DNA from: Streptomyces sp. WAC 01529
Lineage (GTDB): Bacteria > Actinomycetota > Actinomycetes > Streptomycetales > Streptomycetaceae
Assembly: GCF_003945545.1 (NCBI RefSeq)
Contig: NZ_CP029617.1
Coordinates: 6,061,001-6,125,000, forward strand
Length of the DNA stretch: 64,000 nucleotides
Direction: 5' to 3'
In this document: positions 9,046 through 15,530 of the stretch, in pieces
How the letters are laid out: every line of letters starts with the position of its first letter
How positions within the stretch are numbered: position 1 is the first letter of the stretch
Program-made: the position numbers and the translations under genes
Notes under the pieces: model-generated
The model's input: the letters and a program-made list of their open reading frames with translations, nothing else
Database searches by the model: none
Told to the model about the DNA's origin: nothing

Positions 9046-9057
9046 GGGCCCGGCCCC

Positions 9058-9109
9058 GGACCTCAGCTCTGGACCTCGGCCCTGGACCTCAGCCCTGGAC
9101 CTCGGAGGG
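9058..9109. repeat. 13-bp tandem repeat over the VOC stop codon
   Basis: Nearly four units of GGACCTC(A/G)GC(C/T)CT start at 9058, 9071, 9084 and 9097. The VOC stop codon (9089-9091) and its last residues are inside the array, so a change of unit number would change that C-terminus. Confidence 0.85.
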
Positions 9110-9493
9110 GTCCATCCACATGAACTCCCAGGTGTGGCCGTCCAGGTCGTCGAAGGAGCGGCCGTACATCGTGCCGTAGTCCTGGACCTTGCCGGGCGTG
9201 GCACCGGCGGCGATCGCCTTGTCGACGATCTCGTCGACCTTCTCGCGGCTCTCGGCGCTCAGACACAGCAGCGCCTCGCTGGTCTTCGTGGAGTCCGCGA
9301 TCTCCTTCTCCGTGAAGTCCGCGTAGCGCCGCTTGCCCAGCATCATCGCGACGATGGTGTCGCTGATGACCACGCAGGCGCAATCGTCCGAGGAGAACTG
9401 CGGGTTGAGGGTGTAGCCGAGCCCGGTGAAGAACTTCTTCGTCGCGTCGACGTCGTTCACGGCGAGGTTCACGAAGATCATCTGCTGGTACAT
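9089..9493 (-). CDS. VOC-superfamily (glyoxalase-fold) protein
   Basis: The 134-residue protein MYQQMIFVNLAVNDVDATKKFFTGLGY...WEFMWMDPSEVQG has the two beta-alpha-beta-beta-beta modules of the vicinal oxygen chelate fold and resembles the extradiol dioxygenase/lactoylglutathione-lyase-like group. The conserved DLDGHTWEF near the end carries a typical metal-ligand glutamate. The substrate cannot be read from sequence. The ATG at 9493 has GGGAGAG upstream. Its 3-prime end is built from a 13-bp tandem repeat, and three copies of an unrelated 13-bp repeat lie upstream. It faces the signalling operon and is probably independent of it. Confidence 0.85.
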   Translation of the reverse strand: MYQQMIFVNLAVNDVDATKKFFTGLGYTLNPQFSSDDCACVVISDTIVAMMLGKRRYADFTEKEIADSTKTSEALLCLSAESREKVDEIVDKAIAAGATPGKVQDYGTMYGRSFDDLDGHTWEFMWMDPSEVQG

Positions 9494-9530
9494 GAGCGTC
9501 TCTCCCAGTGCGAGTGTGCGGGTGCCGTAG

Positions 9531-9569
9531 GCGTCTGCCGTACGCGTCTGCCGTACGCGTCTGCCGTAC
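9531..9569. repeat. three perfect 13-bp repeats upstream of VOC gene
   Basis: GCGTCTGCCGTAC is repeated without change at 9531, 9544 and 9557, about 40-75 bases upstream of the VOC start. Each unit holds GTAC, so the array could be a set of binding sites or a slippage product in the leader. Confidence 0.9.
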
Positions 9570-9633
9570 GCAGGGTTAGACGTGTGTTCGACCCCGGACT
9601 CATCGCTCGCCGCGATTTTTTTCCTACGCGTTC

Positions 9634-10788
9634 TCAGCGTCCCAGTGGCAGCGCGGCCAGCTCGGCGACGAGCCAGGTCAGCGGGGCGAACACGGTGGTG
9701 AGCGCGCCCGCCCGCAGTGCCGCCGAGCCGCGGAGCATCGTCGCGGGCGCCCCGAGCCGCAGCAGCGCCGCCGTCGTGTCCGCGCGGGACTGGCGGGCCT
9801 CGACGGCCGCCGTGGCGAGCGTCAGCACGGCGCAGCCCGCGACGAGCAGCGCGCCGAGGGTGGTGAGCGGGCCGACGCCGGGGCGCGGGCCCGCGTAGAG
9901 GACGGCCGAGGCGTACGCGCCCGACGCGACCGCGCACACCACGCCGAGCGGCCGCCCGATGCGCCGCGCCTCCTCCTGGAGGACGCGCCCGGCGAGCAGC
10001 CGCACCGCGCCGGGCCGCGCGGCCTGGAGCACGCGGCCGCACAGGTAGGTGAGGCCGGGGCCCGCGAGCGCGAGGCCGAGCGCGGTCAGCGCCCATCCGG
10101 CGAGGATGCCCGCGGGGTTGCCGTCGGCCCCGCCCGGCATCGGGAGGCCGCCGCCGGGCCCGCCGCCCCGGCCGCTCGCGTACGTCTCCACGGCGAGGCC
10201 CGCCGCGAGCAGCGCGACGCCCCAGGGCAGGCCGCTCGGCGCCGGGGCCGGTGCGGCGGGCTCCTCGACGCCGCCCGCCTTGGCGGAGCGCGGCCGCAGC
10301 GCCGCGGCGCTCGTGGCCGAGGCGGCGAGCGGGACCACGGTGAGCAGGGTCAGCGCGGCGGCGAGCGGCAACGGCCGTTCCGCGGCCAGGAGTTCGGCGG
10401 CCGCCCCGTCGAAGGGCAGGCCGGACAGGTCGCCGCGCAGGTGCAGGAAGACGAGCAGCGCCACCATGGAGCCGAGGGCGCAGGCCACGGCCGTGGAGAT
10501 CGCGGCGAGCACCCTCAGCCGGGCCGGGCCGAGACCGACGGCGGAGAGCCCGGCGCGCGGCCGGGTGCCGGGGTCGGTGCGGGCCACGGCGACGGCGAAG
10601 TACACGGTCGCGGCGATCGGCGCGACGCACCAGGCGAGCCGCAGCACGGAACCGGCTCCGGGGTGCTCCATCGCGTACGCCAGGGTGCACAGCAGCAGGA
10701 ATCCCGTACCCGCGGCCGCGGCGGCGACGAGCAGCCGCCGCAGCTGGACGAGCGGGTGCGCCCCGCGGGCTAGACGGAGAGCGAGCAC
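9634..10788 (-). CDS. ABC transporter permease (FtsX-like)
   Basis: The 384-residue membrane protein starts with GTG at 10788, overlapping the ATPase gene by 19 bases. It starts VLALRLARGAHPLVQLRRLL and has about eight hydrophobic segments (for example LLVAAAAAGTGFLLLCTLAYAM, VLAAISTAVACALGSMVALLVFL, LTTLGALLVAGCAVLTLATAAV), with a long Pro/Ala/Gly-rich linker around PAAPAPAPSG. The C-terminal part (EARQSRADTTAALLRLGAPATMLR) is typical of FtsX/MacB-type permeases. With the preceding ATPase it forms a two-gene exporter or mechanotransmission complex of unknown substrate. Confidence 0.8.
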   Translation of the reverse strand: MLALRLARGAHPLVQLRRLLVAAAAAGTGFLLLCTLAYAMEHPGAGSVLRLAWCVAPIAATVYFAVAVARTDPGTRPRAGLSAVGLGPARLRVLAAISTAVACALGSMVALLVFLHLRGDLSGLPFDGAAAELLAAERPLPLAAALTLLTVVPLAASATSAAALRPRSAKAGGVEEPAAPAPAPSGLPWGVALLAAGLAVETYASGRGGGPGGGLPMPGGADGNPAGILAGWALTALGLALAGPGLTYLCGRVLQAARPGAVRLLAGRVLQEEARRIGRPLGVVCAVASGAYASAVLYAGPRPGVGPLTTLGALLVAGCAVLTLATAAVEARQSRADTTAALLRLGAPATMLRGSAALRAGALTTVFAPLTWLVAELAALPLGR

Positions 10789-11603
10789 GCGGCCCGGCCT
10801 TCCGCGTCGGAGGGGCCGGGGCCTGCGCCGGGTCCCGCGCCGGGGGCGGTCCCTGCCTCGGAAGCGCGCGCGGCGCCCGCCGCGGGTCCCGGACCTGGCG
10901 GGGCGTCCGTGTCCGGCAGGTGCACCGTCTTGACCCGCCGCCCGTCCAGGAGGGTGACCGCGCGGTCGGCGAGGGCGGCCAGCTCCGGGTCGTGCGTGGC
11001 GAGGACGACCGTGATGCCGTGGGAGCGGGCCGCGGTCGTCAGGGTGCGCAGGACGTGGGCGCGGTCGGCGCGGTGCAGGGGCGCGGTCGGCTCGTCGGCG
11101 AAGATCACCGATGGCGTGGTGACCAGCGCGCGGGCGACGGCGACGCGCTGGCGCTCGGCCTGGAGGAGGGCGTGCGGGCGCTTGCGGGCGCAGCCGCCGA
11201 TGTCGAGGCGCTCCAGCCACTCCTGGGCGGCGGGCTTGGCGCTCCGGTGCGAGCCGCCGCGCAGCATCAGCGGCAGGGCGACGTTCTCCCAGGCGGTCAG
11301 CTCGGGCACCAGGTGCGGCTCGGGGTCGATCCAGCCGAACCGGTCGCGGCGCAGGCGCTCCCGGACGAGCGGGCCCATCGTGTGGACGGGGGAGCTGTTG
11401 AACCACACCTCGCCCTGCTGGGGCAGCAGCTGGCCCGACAGGCACCGCAGGAGAGTCGTCTTGCCGCTGCCGCGCGGGCCGCTGACGGCGAGGATCTCGC
11501 CCTCGCGGACACCGAGCGAGACGCCGGTGAGGGCGGGGGAGCCGTTGTGTGTGACATGCAGTGCGCGTGCCCACAGCACGTCGTTGTCCGGCGGGGCCAC
11601 CAT
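10770..11603 (-). CDS. ABC transporter ATPase with degenerate signature motif
   Basis: The 277-residue protein has Walker A GPRGSGKTT, Q-loop region DRFGWIDPE, Walker B VIFADEPT and switch His in LATHDPE, as in the LolD/MacB family. The signature motif normally reads LSGGE but is LLQAE here, before the conserved RQRVAVARAL. This may weaken ATP hydrolysis or reflect drift in an exporter used for signalling. The C-terminus carries an extra low-complexity Gly/Pro/Ala tail (PGPGPAAGAARASEAG). The ATG at 11603 has GAGGTG at a good distance; a GTG nine bases upstream is an alternative. Confidence 0.85.
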   Translation of the reverse strand: MVAPPDNDVLWARALHVTHNGSPALTGVSLGVREGEILAVSGPRGSGKTTLLRCLSGQLLPQQGEVWFNSSPVHTMGPLVRERLRRDRFGWIDPEPHLVPELTAWENVALPLMLRGGSHRSAKPAAQEWLERLDIGGCARKRPHALLQAERQRVAVARALVTTPSVIFADEPTAPLHRADRAHVLRTLTTAARSHGITVVLATHDPELAALADRAVTLLDGRRVKTVHLPDTDAPPGPGPAAGAARASEAGTAPGAGPGAGPGPSDAEGRAACSLSV

Positions 11604-11716
11604 GGCGTACACCTCGGTTCAGATCAGTTTGCCTCCCCCGTACGGGGGAACGAAGGCGGGGCCGATCGGTCACTGGGCACGCTAGGGATTCGGGCGGACC
11701 TGCCCGGAAACGACGC

Positions 11717-11760
11717 GGCCCTGGGGCGCCCGTTCTCACTCGAACGGGCGCCCCAGGGCC
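11717..11760. terminator. perfect 19-bp stem terminator
   Basis: The arm at 11717-11735 (GGCCCTGGGGCGCCCGTTC) is perfectly complementary to 11742-11760, with a 6-base loop. It lies just downstream of the minus-strand aminotransferase. A smaller hairpin, GATCACC-TCA-GGTGATC (11775-11791), sits directly after that gene's stop codon. Confidence 0.85.
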
Positions 11761-11796
11761 GGTGCTGATCGGACGATCACCTCAGGTGATCACCGG

Positions 11797-13158
11797 TCAG
11801 AGCTTCGTCCAGGCCTCCGTGAGGACGTGCCGCAGGATGCCCTCGATCTCGTCGAAGGTCTCCTGGGTGGAGATCAGCGGCGGGGCGAGCTGGACGACCG
11901 GGTCGCCTCGGTCGTCGGCGCGGCAGTACAGGCCGTTGTCGTAGAGCGCCTTCGAGAGGAAGCCGTACAGGACGCGCTCGGTCTCCTCGTCGTTGAAGGT
12001 CTCCTTGGTGGCCTTGTCCTTCACCAGCTCGATGCCGTAGAAGAAGCCGTTGCCGCGGACGTCGCCGACGATCGGCAGGTCGTGCAGCTTGCGCAGGGTC
12101 TGGTAGAACGCGTCCTCGTTGTCGAGGACGTGCTGGTTGAGACCCTCCTTCTCGAAGATGTCGAGGTTGGCGATGCCGACCGCGGCCGAGACCGGGTGGC
12201 CGCCGAAGGTGTAGCCGTGCAGGAAGGTGTTGTCGCCCTTGTAGAACGGCTCGGCGAGCCTGTCCGAGATGATGCAGGCGCCGATCGGGGAGTAGCCCGA
12301 GGTCATGCCCTTGGCGCAGGTGATCATGTCCGGGACGTAGTCGAACTTGTCACAGGCGAACATCGTGCCGAGGCGGCCGAACGAGCAGATGACCTCGTCC
12401 GAGACGAGCAGCACGTCGTACTTGTCGCAGATCTCGCGCACCCGCTGGAAGTAGCCGGGCGGGGGCGGGAAGCAGCCACCGGCGTTCTGCACCGGCTCCA
12501 GGAAGACGGCGGCGACCGTCTCGGGGCCCTCGAAGAGGATCTCCTGCTCGATCTGGTCGGCGGCCCAGCGGCCGAAGGCCACCGGGTCGTCGCCGTGGAT
12601 CGGGGCGCGGTAGATGTTCGTGTTCGGCACCTTGTGCGCGCCCGGGACGAGCGGCTCGAAGGGGGCCTTGAGGGCCGGCAGGCCGGTGATGGACAGGGCG
12701 CCCTGCGGGGTGCCGTGGTAGGCGACCGCGCGGGAGATGACCTTGTACTTCGTGTGGTTGCCGGTGAGCTTGTGGTACTGCTTCGCCAGCTTCCACGCGG
12801 TCTCGACGGCCTCGCCGCCACCGGTGGTGAAGAAGACCTTGTTGAGGTCGCCCGGCGCGTAGTTCGCGAGGCGCTCGGCCAGCTCGACGGCCTTGGGGTG
12901 GGCGTAGCTCCACACCGGGAAGAAGGCCAGCTCCTGCGCCTGCTTGTAGGCGGTCTCGGCCAGCTCGTGACGGCCGTGGCCGGCGTTGACGACGAAGAGG
13001 CCGGACAGACCGTCCAGGTACTTCTTGCCCTTGTCGTCGTAGATGTAGGTGCCCTCGCCACGCACGATGGTGGGCACGGGTGCGTTCTCGTAGTCCGACA
13101 TGCGGGTGAAATGCATCCACAGGTGGTCGTACGCGGTCTGGCTGAGGTCCTTGCTCAC
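11797..13158 (-). CDS. class III aminotransferase, probably putrescine/diamine aminotransferase
   Basis: The 453-residue PLP enzyme starts MSKDLSQTAYDHLWMHFTRM. The PLP lysine is in TCAKGMTSGYSP (Lys283), with SDEVICSFGRLG ahead of it. Family members transaminate putrescine, GABA or beta-alanine with pyruvate or 2-oxoglutarate. The neighbouring Lrp-type regulator and aminobutyraldehyde dehydrogenase point to putrescine as substrate and 4-aminobutyraldehyde as product. The GTG at 13158 is chosen because GGGGAA precedes it and the protein then begins like its relatives; a GTG at 13176 would overlap the regulator. It is co-transcribed with that regulator and ends at a strong terminator. Confidence 0.9.
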   Translation of the reverse strand: MSKDLSQTAYDHLWMHFTRMSDYENAPVPTIVRGEGTYIYDDKGKKYLDGLSGLFVVNAGHGRHELAETAYKQAQELAFFPVWSYAHPKAVELAERLANYAPGDLNKVFFTTGGGEAVETAWKLAKQYHKLTGNHTKYKVISRAVAYHGTPQGALSITGLPALKAPFEPLVPGAHKVPNTNIYRAPIHGDDPVAFGRWAADQIEQEILFEGPETVAAVFLEPVQNAGGCFPPPPGYFQRVREICDKYDVLLVSDEVICSFGRLGTMFACDKFDYVPDMITCAKGMTSGYSPIGACIISDRLAEPFYKGDNTFLHGYTFGGHPVSAAVGIANLDIFEKEGLNQHVLDNEDAFYQTLRKLHDLPIVGDVRGNGFFYGIELVKDKATKETFNDEETERVLYGFLSKALYDNGLYCRADDRGDPVVQLAPPLISTQETFDEIEGILRHVLTEAWTKL

Positions 13159-13160
13159 GG

Positions 13161-13706
13161 CTATCGGGTTCCCCACATATAGGTCTGCTTCTTGAGCTTG
13201 AGGTAGACGAAGCTCTCGGTGGAGCGCACGCCGGGGAGGGCGCGGATGCGCTTGTTGATGACTTCCAGGAGGTGGTCGTCGTCCTCGCAGACGATCTCCG
13301 CCAGGAGGTCGTACGAGCCCGCGGTCATGACCACGTACTCGGCTTCCGGCATGGCCGTCAGCGCGTCCGCCACGGGGTCCAGGTCGCCCTCGACGGTGAT
13401 GCCGACCATCGCCTGCCTGCGGAAGCCCACGGTGAGCGGGTCCGTGACGGCGACGATCTGCATCACGCCCTGGTCGAGCAGCTTCTGGACCCGCTGGCGC
13501 ACGGCCGCCTCGGAGAGGCCCACGGCCTTGCCGATGGCGGCGTACGGACGGCGTCCGTCCTCCTGAAGCTGCTCGATGATCGCCAGGGAGACGGCGTCCA
13601 CGGGCGGGGTGCCGTTCCCATTGCCGCTTCCGCCCGGGTTGCCGGTGCGGGAGCCGCGAGGGCTGCTGGGGTCTGCGCTGCGACTTGCCACGACTTCACT
13701 CTGCAC
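13161..13706 (-). CDS. Lrp/AsnC-family regulator of polyamine genes
   Basis: The 181-residue protein has a Ser/Gly/Asn-rich N-terminal extension of about 35 residues. A winged helix-turn-helix follows (IIEQLQEDGRRPYAAIGKAVGLSEAAVRQRVQKLLDQG), then an RAM/AsnC ligand domain (AEYVVMTAGSYDLLAEIVCED...LPGVRSTESFVYLKLKKQTYMWG). It starts with GTG at 13706, is divergent from the aldehyde dehydrogenase and lies 2 bases before the aminotransferase. I recall the S. coelicolor gene in this position as a regulator of polyamine use (EpuRI). Control of the divergent 13707-13868 region is inferred from position. Confidence 0.92.
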   Translation of the reverse strand: MQSEVVASRSADPSSPRGSRTGNPGGSGNGNGTPPVDAVSLAIIEQLQEDGRRPYAAIGKAVGLSEAAVRQRVQKLLDQGVMQIVAVTDPLTVGFRRQAMVGITVEGDLDPVADALTAMPEAEYVVMTAGSYDLLAEIVCEDDDHLLEVINKRIRALPGVRSTESFVYLKLKKQTYMWGTR

Positions 13707-13800
13707 GACGTCTCGTCACTTCCGCAAGGCCAGATCGATGAATTTCGTTGTCTGGGACTTCGATCGTCACGGATTCCGCAGTTCTGGGCCGCTGGGTATG

Positions 13801-13828
13801 TTGAAAGCGTCGGTATAGCGACTACTGT
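13801..13828 (+). promoter_or_regulatory. candidate promoter for aldehyde dehydrogenase
   Basis: TTGAAA (13801-13806) and TACTGT (13823-13828) are separated by 16 bases, a fair match to the vegetative TTGACN/TANNNT pattern, about 40 bases before the GTG start. It lies in the only gap shared with the divergent Lrp-type gene. Confidence 0.4.
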
Positions 13829-13868
13829 GGGTGTCTCATCCACTGGACATCTGACTGGAGGGCCGGAA

Positions 13869-15308
13869 GTGAGCACCGAGCTGCGCCGTCTGCGCAACTA
13901 CATCAACGGAGAATTCCGGGACGCGGCCGACGGACGGACCACCGAGGTGATCAATCCGGCGACCGGCGAGGCCTACGCCACCGCGCCGCTGTCGGGCCAG
14001 GCCGACGTCGACGCCGCGATGAAGGCCGCGGCGGACGCGTTCCCCGCCTGGCGCGACCAGACGCCCGCCGAGCGGCAGAAGGCACTGCTGAAGATCGCCG
14101 ACGCGTTCGAGGAGCGCGCCGAGGAGCTGATCGCCGCCGAGGTCGAGAACACGGGCAAGCCGATCGGACTCACGCGGTCCGAGGAGATCCCGCCGATGGT
14201 CGACCAGATCCGCTTCTTCGCGGGCGCGGCCCGGATGCTGGAAGGGCGCGCCGCCGGCGAGTACATGGAGGGTCTGACCTCCATCATCCGCCGCGAGCCG
14301 ATCGGCGTCTGCGCGCAGGTCGCGCCGTGGAACTACCCCATGATGATGGGCGTATGGAAGTTCGCCCCGGCGCTCGCGGCCGGTAACACGGTCGTGCTGA
14401 AGCCGTCCGACACCACGCCCGCCTCGACCGTCCTGATGGCCGAGATCATCGGCTCCATCGTGCCGCCCGGCGTCTTCAACGTCGTCACCGGCGACCGCGA
14501 CACCGGCCGCGCCATGGTCGAGCACCCGACCCCCGCGATGGCCTCCATCACCGGCTCCGTGCGCGCCGGCATGCAGGTCGCCGAGTCCGCCTCCAAGGAC
14601 CTCAAGCGGGTCCACCTGGAGCTGGGCGGCAAGGCGCCCGTCGTGGTGTTCGAGGACACCGACATCGCCAAGGCCGTCGAGGACATCTCGGTGGCGGGCT
14701 TCTTCAACGCGGGCCAGGACTGTACGGCCGCCACGCGCGTGCTCGTCCACGAGTCCATCCACGACGAGTTCGTGACGGCGCTCGCCAAGGCCGCCGCCGA
14801 CACGAAGACCGGCCAGCCGGACGACGAGGACGTGCTGTACGGCCCGCTCAACAACGCCAACCAGCTGAAGCAGGTCTCCGGCTTCATCGAGCGGCTGCCC
14901 GCGCACGCGCGCGTGGAGGCCGGTGGCCAGCGGGTCGGCGAGAAGGGCTACTTCTTCGCGCCGACCGTCGTCTCGGGCCTCAAGCAGGACGACGAGATCA
15001 TCCAGAACGAGGTCTTCGGGCCCGTCATCACCGTGCAGTCCTTCACGGACGAGGCGCAGGCCGTGGAGTACGCCAACGGCGTCGACTACGCGCTGGCGTC
15101 CTCCGTGTGGACCAAGGACCACGCGCGGGCGATGCGGATGTCCAAGGTGCTGGACTTCGGGTGCGTCTGGATCAACACGCACATTCCTCTCGTTGCCGAG
15201 ATGCCTCACGGTGGGTTCAAGAAGTCGGGGTACGGCAAGGATCTCTCGGCTTATGGGTTCGATGACTACACGCGCATCAAGCATGTGATGACGTCCATCG
15301 AGGGTTAG
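13869..15308 (+). CDS. gamma-aminobutyraldehyde dehydrogenase
   Basis: This 479-residue NAD(P)-dependent aldehyde dehydrogenase starts with GTG after GGAGGGCCGGAA. The catalytic Glu251 is in LELGGKAP and the catalytic Cys285 in NAGQDCTAA. APWNYPMMM and the C-terminal HGGFKKSGYGKDLS place it in the betaine/aminobutyraldehyde group. It would oxidise 4-aminobutyraldehyde, made from putrescine by the neighbouring aminotransferase, to GABA. It is divergent from the Lrp/AsnC gene. A paralogue lies at 34862-36364. A dispersed hairpin repeat (15327-15363) follows and may end transcription. Confidence 0.92.
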   Translation: MSTELRRLRNYINGEFRDAADGRTTEVINPATGEAYATAPLSGQADVDAAMKAAADAFPAWRDQTPAERQKALLKIADAFEERAEELIAAEVENTGKPIGLTRSEEIPPMVDQIRFFAGAARMLEGRAAGEYMEGLTSIIRREPIGVCAQVAPWNYPMMMGVWKFAPALAAGNTVVLKPSDTTPASTVLMAEIIGSIVPPGVFNVVTGDRDTGRAMVEHPTPAMASITGSVRAGMQVAESASKDLKRVHLELGGKAPVVVFEDTDIAKAVEDISVAGFFNAGQDCTAATRVLVHESIHDEFVTALAKAAADTKTGQPDDEDVLYGPLNNANQLKQVSGFIERLPAHARVEAGGQRVGEKGYFFAPTVVSGLKQDDEIIQNEVFGPVITVQSFTDEAQAVEYANGVDYALASSVWTKDHARAMRMSKVLDFGCVWINTHIPLVAEMPHGGFKKSGYGKDLSAYGFDDYTRIKHVMTSIEG

Positions 15309-15326
15309 TCTCCGCGGGTGTGTGGG

Positions 15327-15363
15327 GGCTGGTCGCGCAGTTCCCCGCGCCCCTTCGGGCGCC
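15327..15363 (+). repeat. dispersed GGTCGCGCAGTTCCCCGCG repeat, copy 1
   Basis: GGCTGGTCGCGCAGTTCCCC is followed by a GCGCCC-CTTC-GGGCGC hairpin, just after the aldehyde dehydrogenase stop. The same 3-prime element recurs at 37759-37795 and 62279-62315. It is a familiar streptomycete intergenic sequence and probably acts as a terminator. Confidence 0.85.
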
Positions 15364-15530
15364 TCCTGCCGCCCGGTGATTAATCGTGTGACCGTTTCGC
15401 CGCCCCCGCGTACCTTTGAGTGCGCGGGGGCGGCTTCGTGGTGTGCTTCCTTCTTTTTTCTTCTGCAAAAAGAGCCGTAGCGCACCCACTCCCCGTCCCC
15501 GCCTCTTCTGCCGCACGGGGGTGGGACCTG

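Noticed and set aside
11775..11791. GATCACCTCAGGTGATC as a regulator site
   Set aside because: It lies directly after the aminotransferase stop, away from any start, so a 3-prime-end hairpin is simpler.
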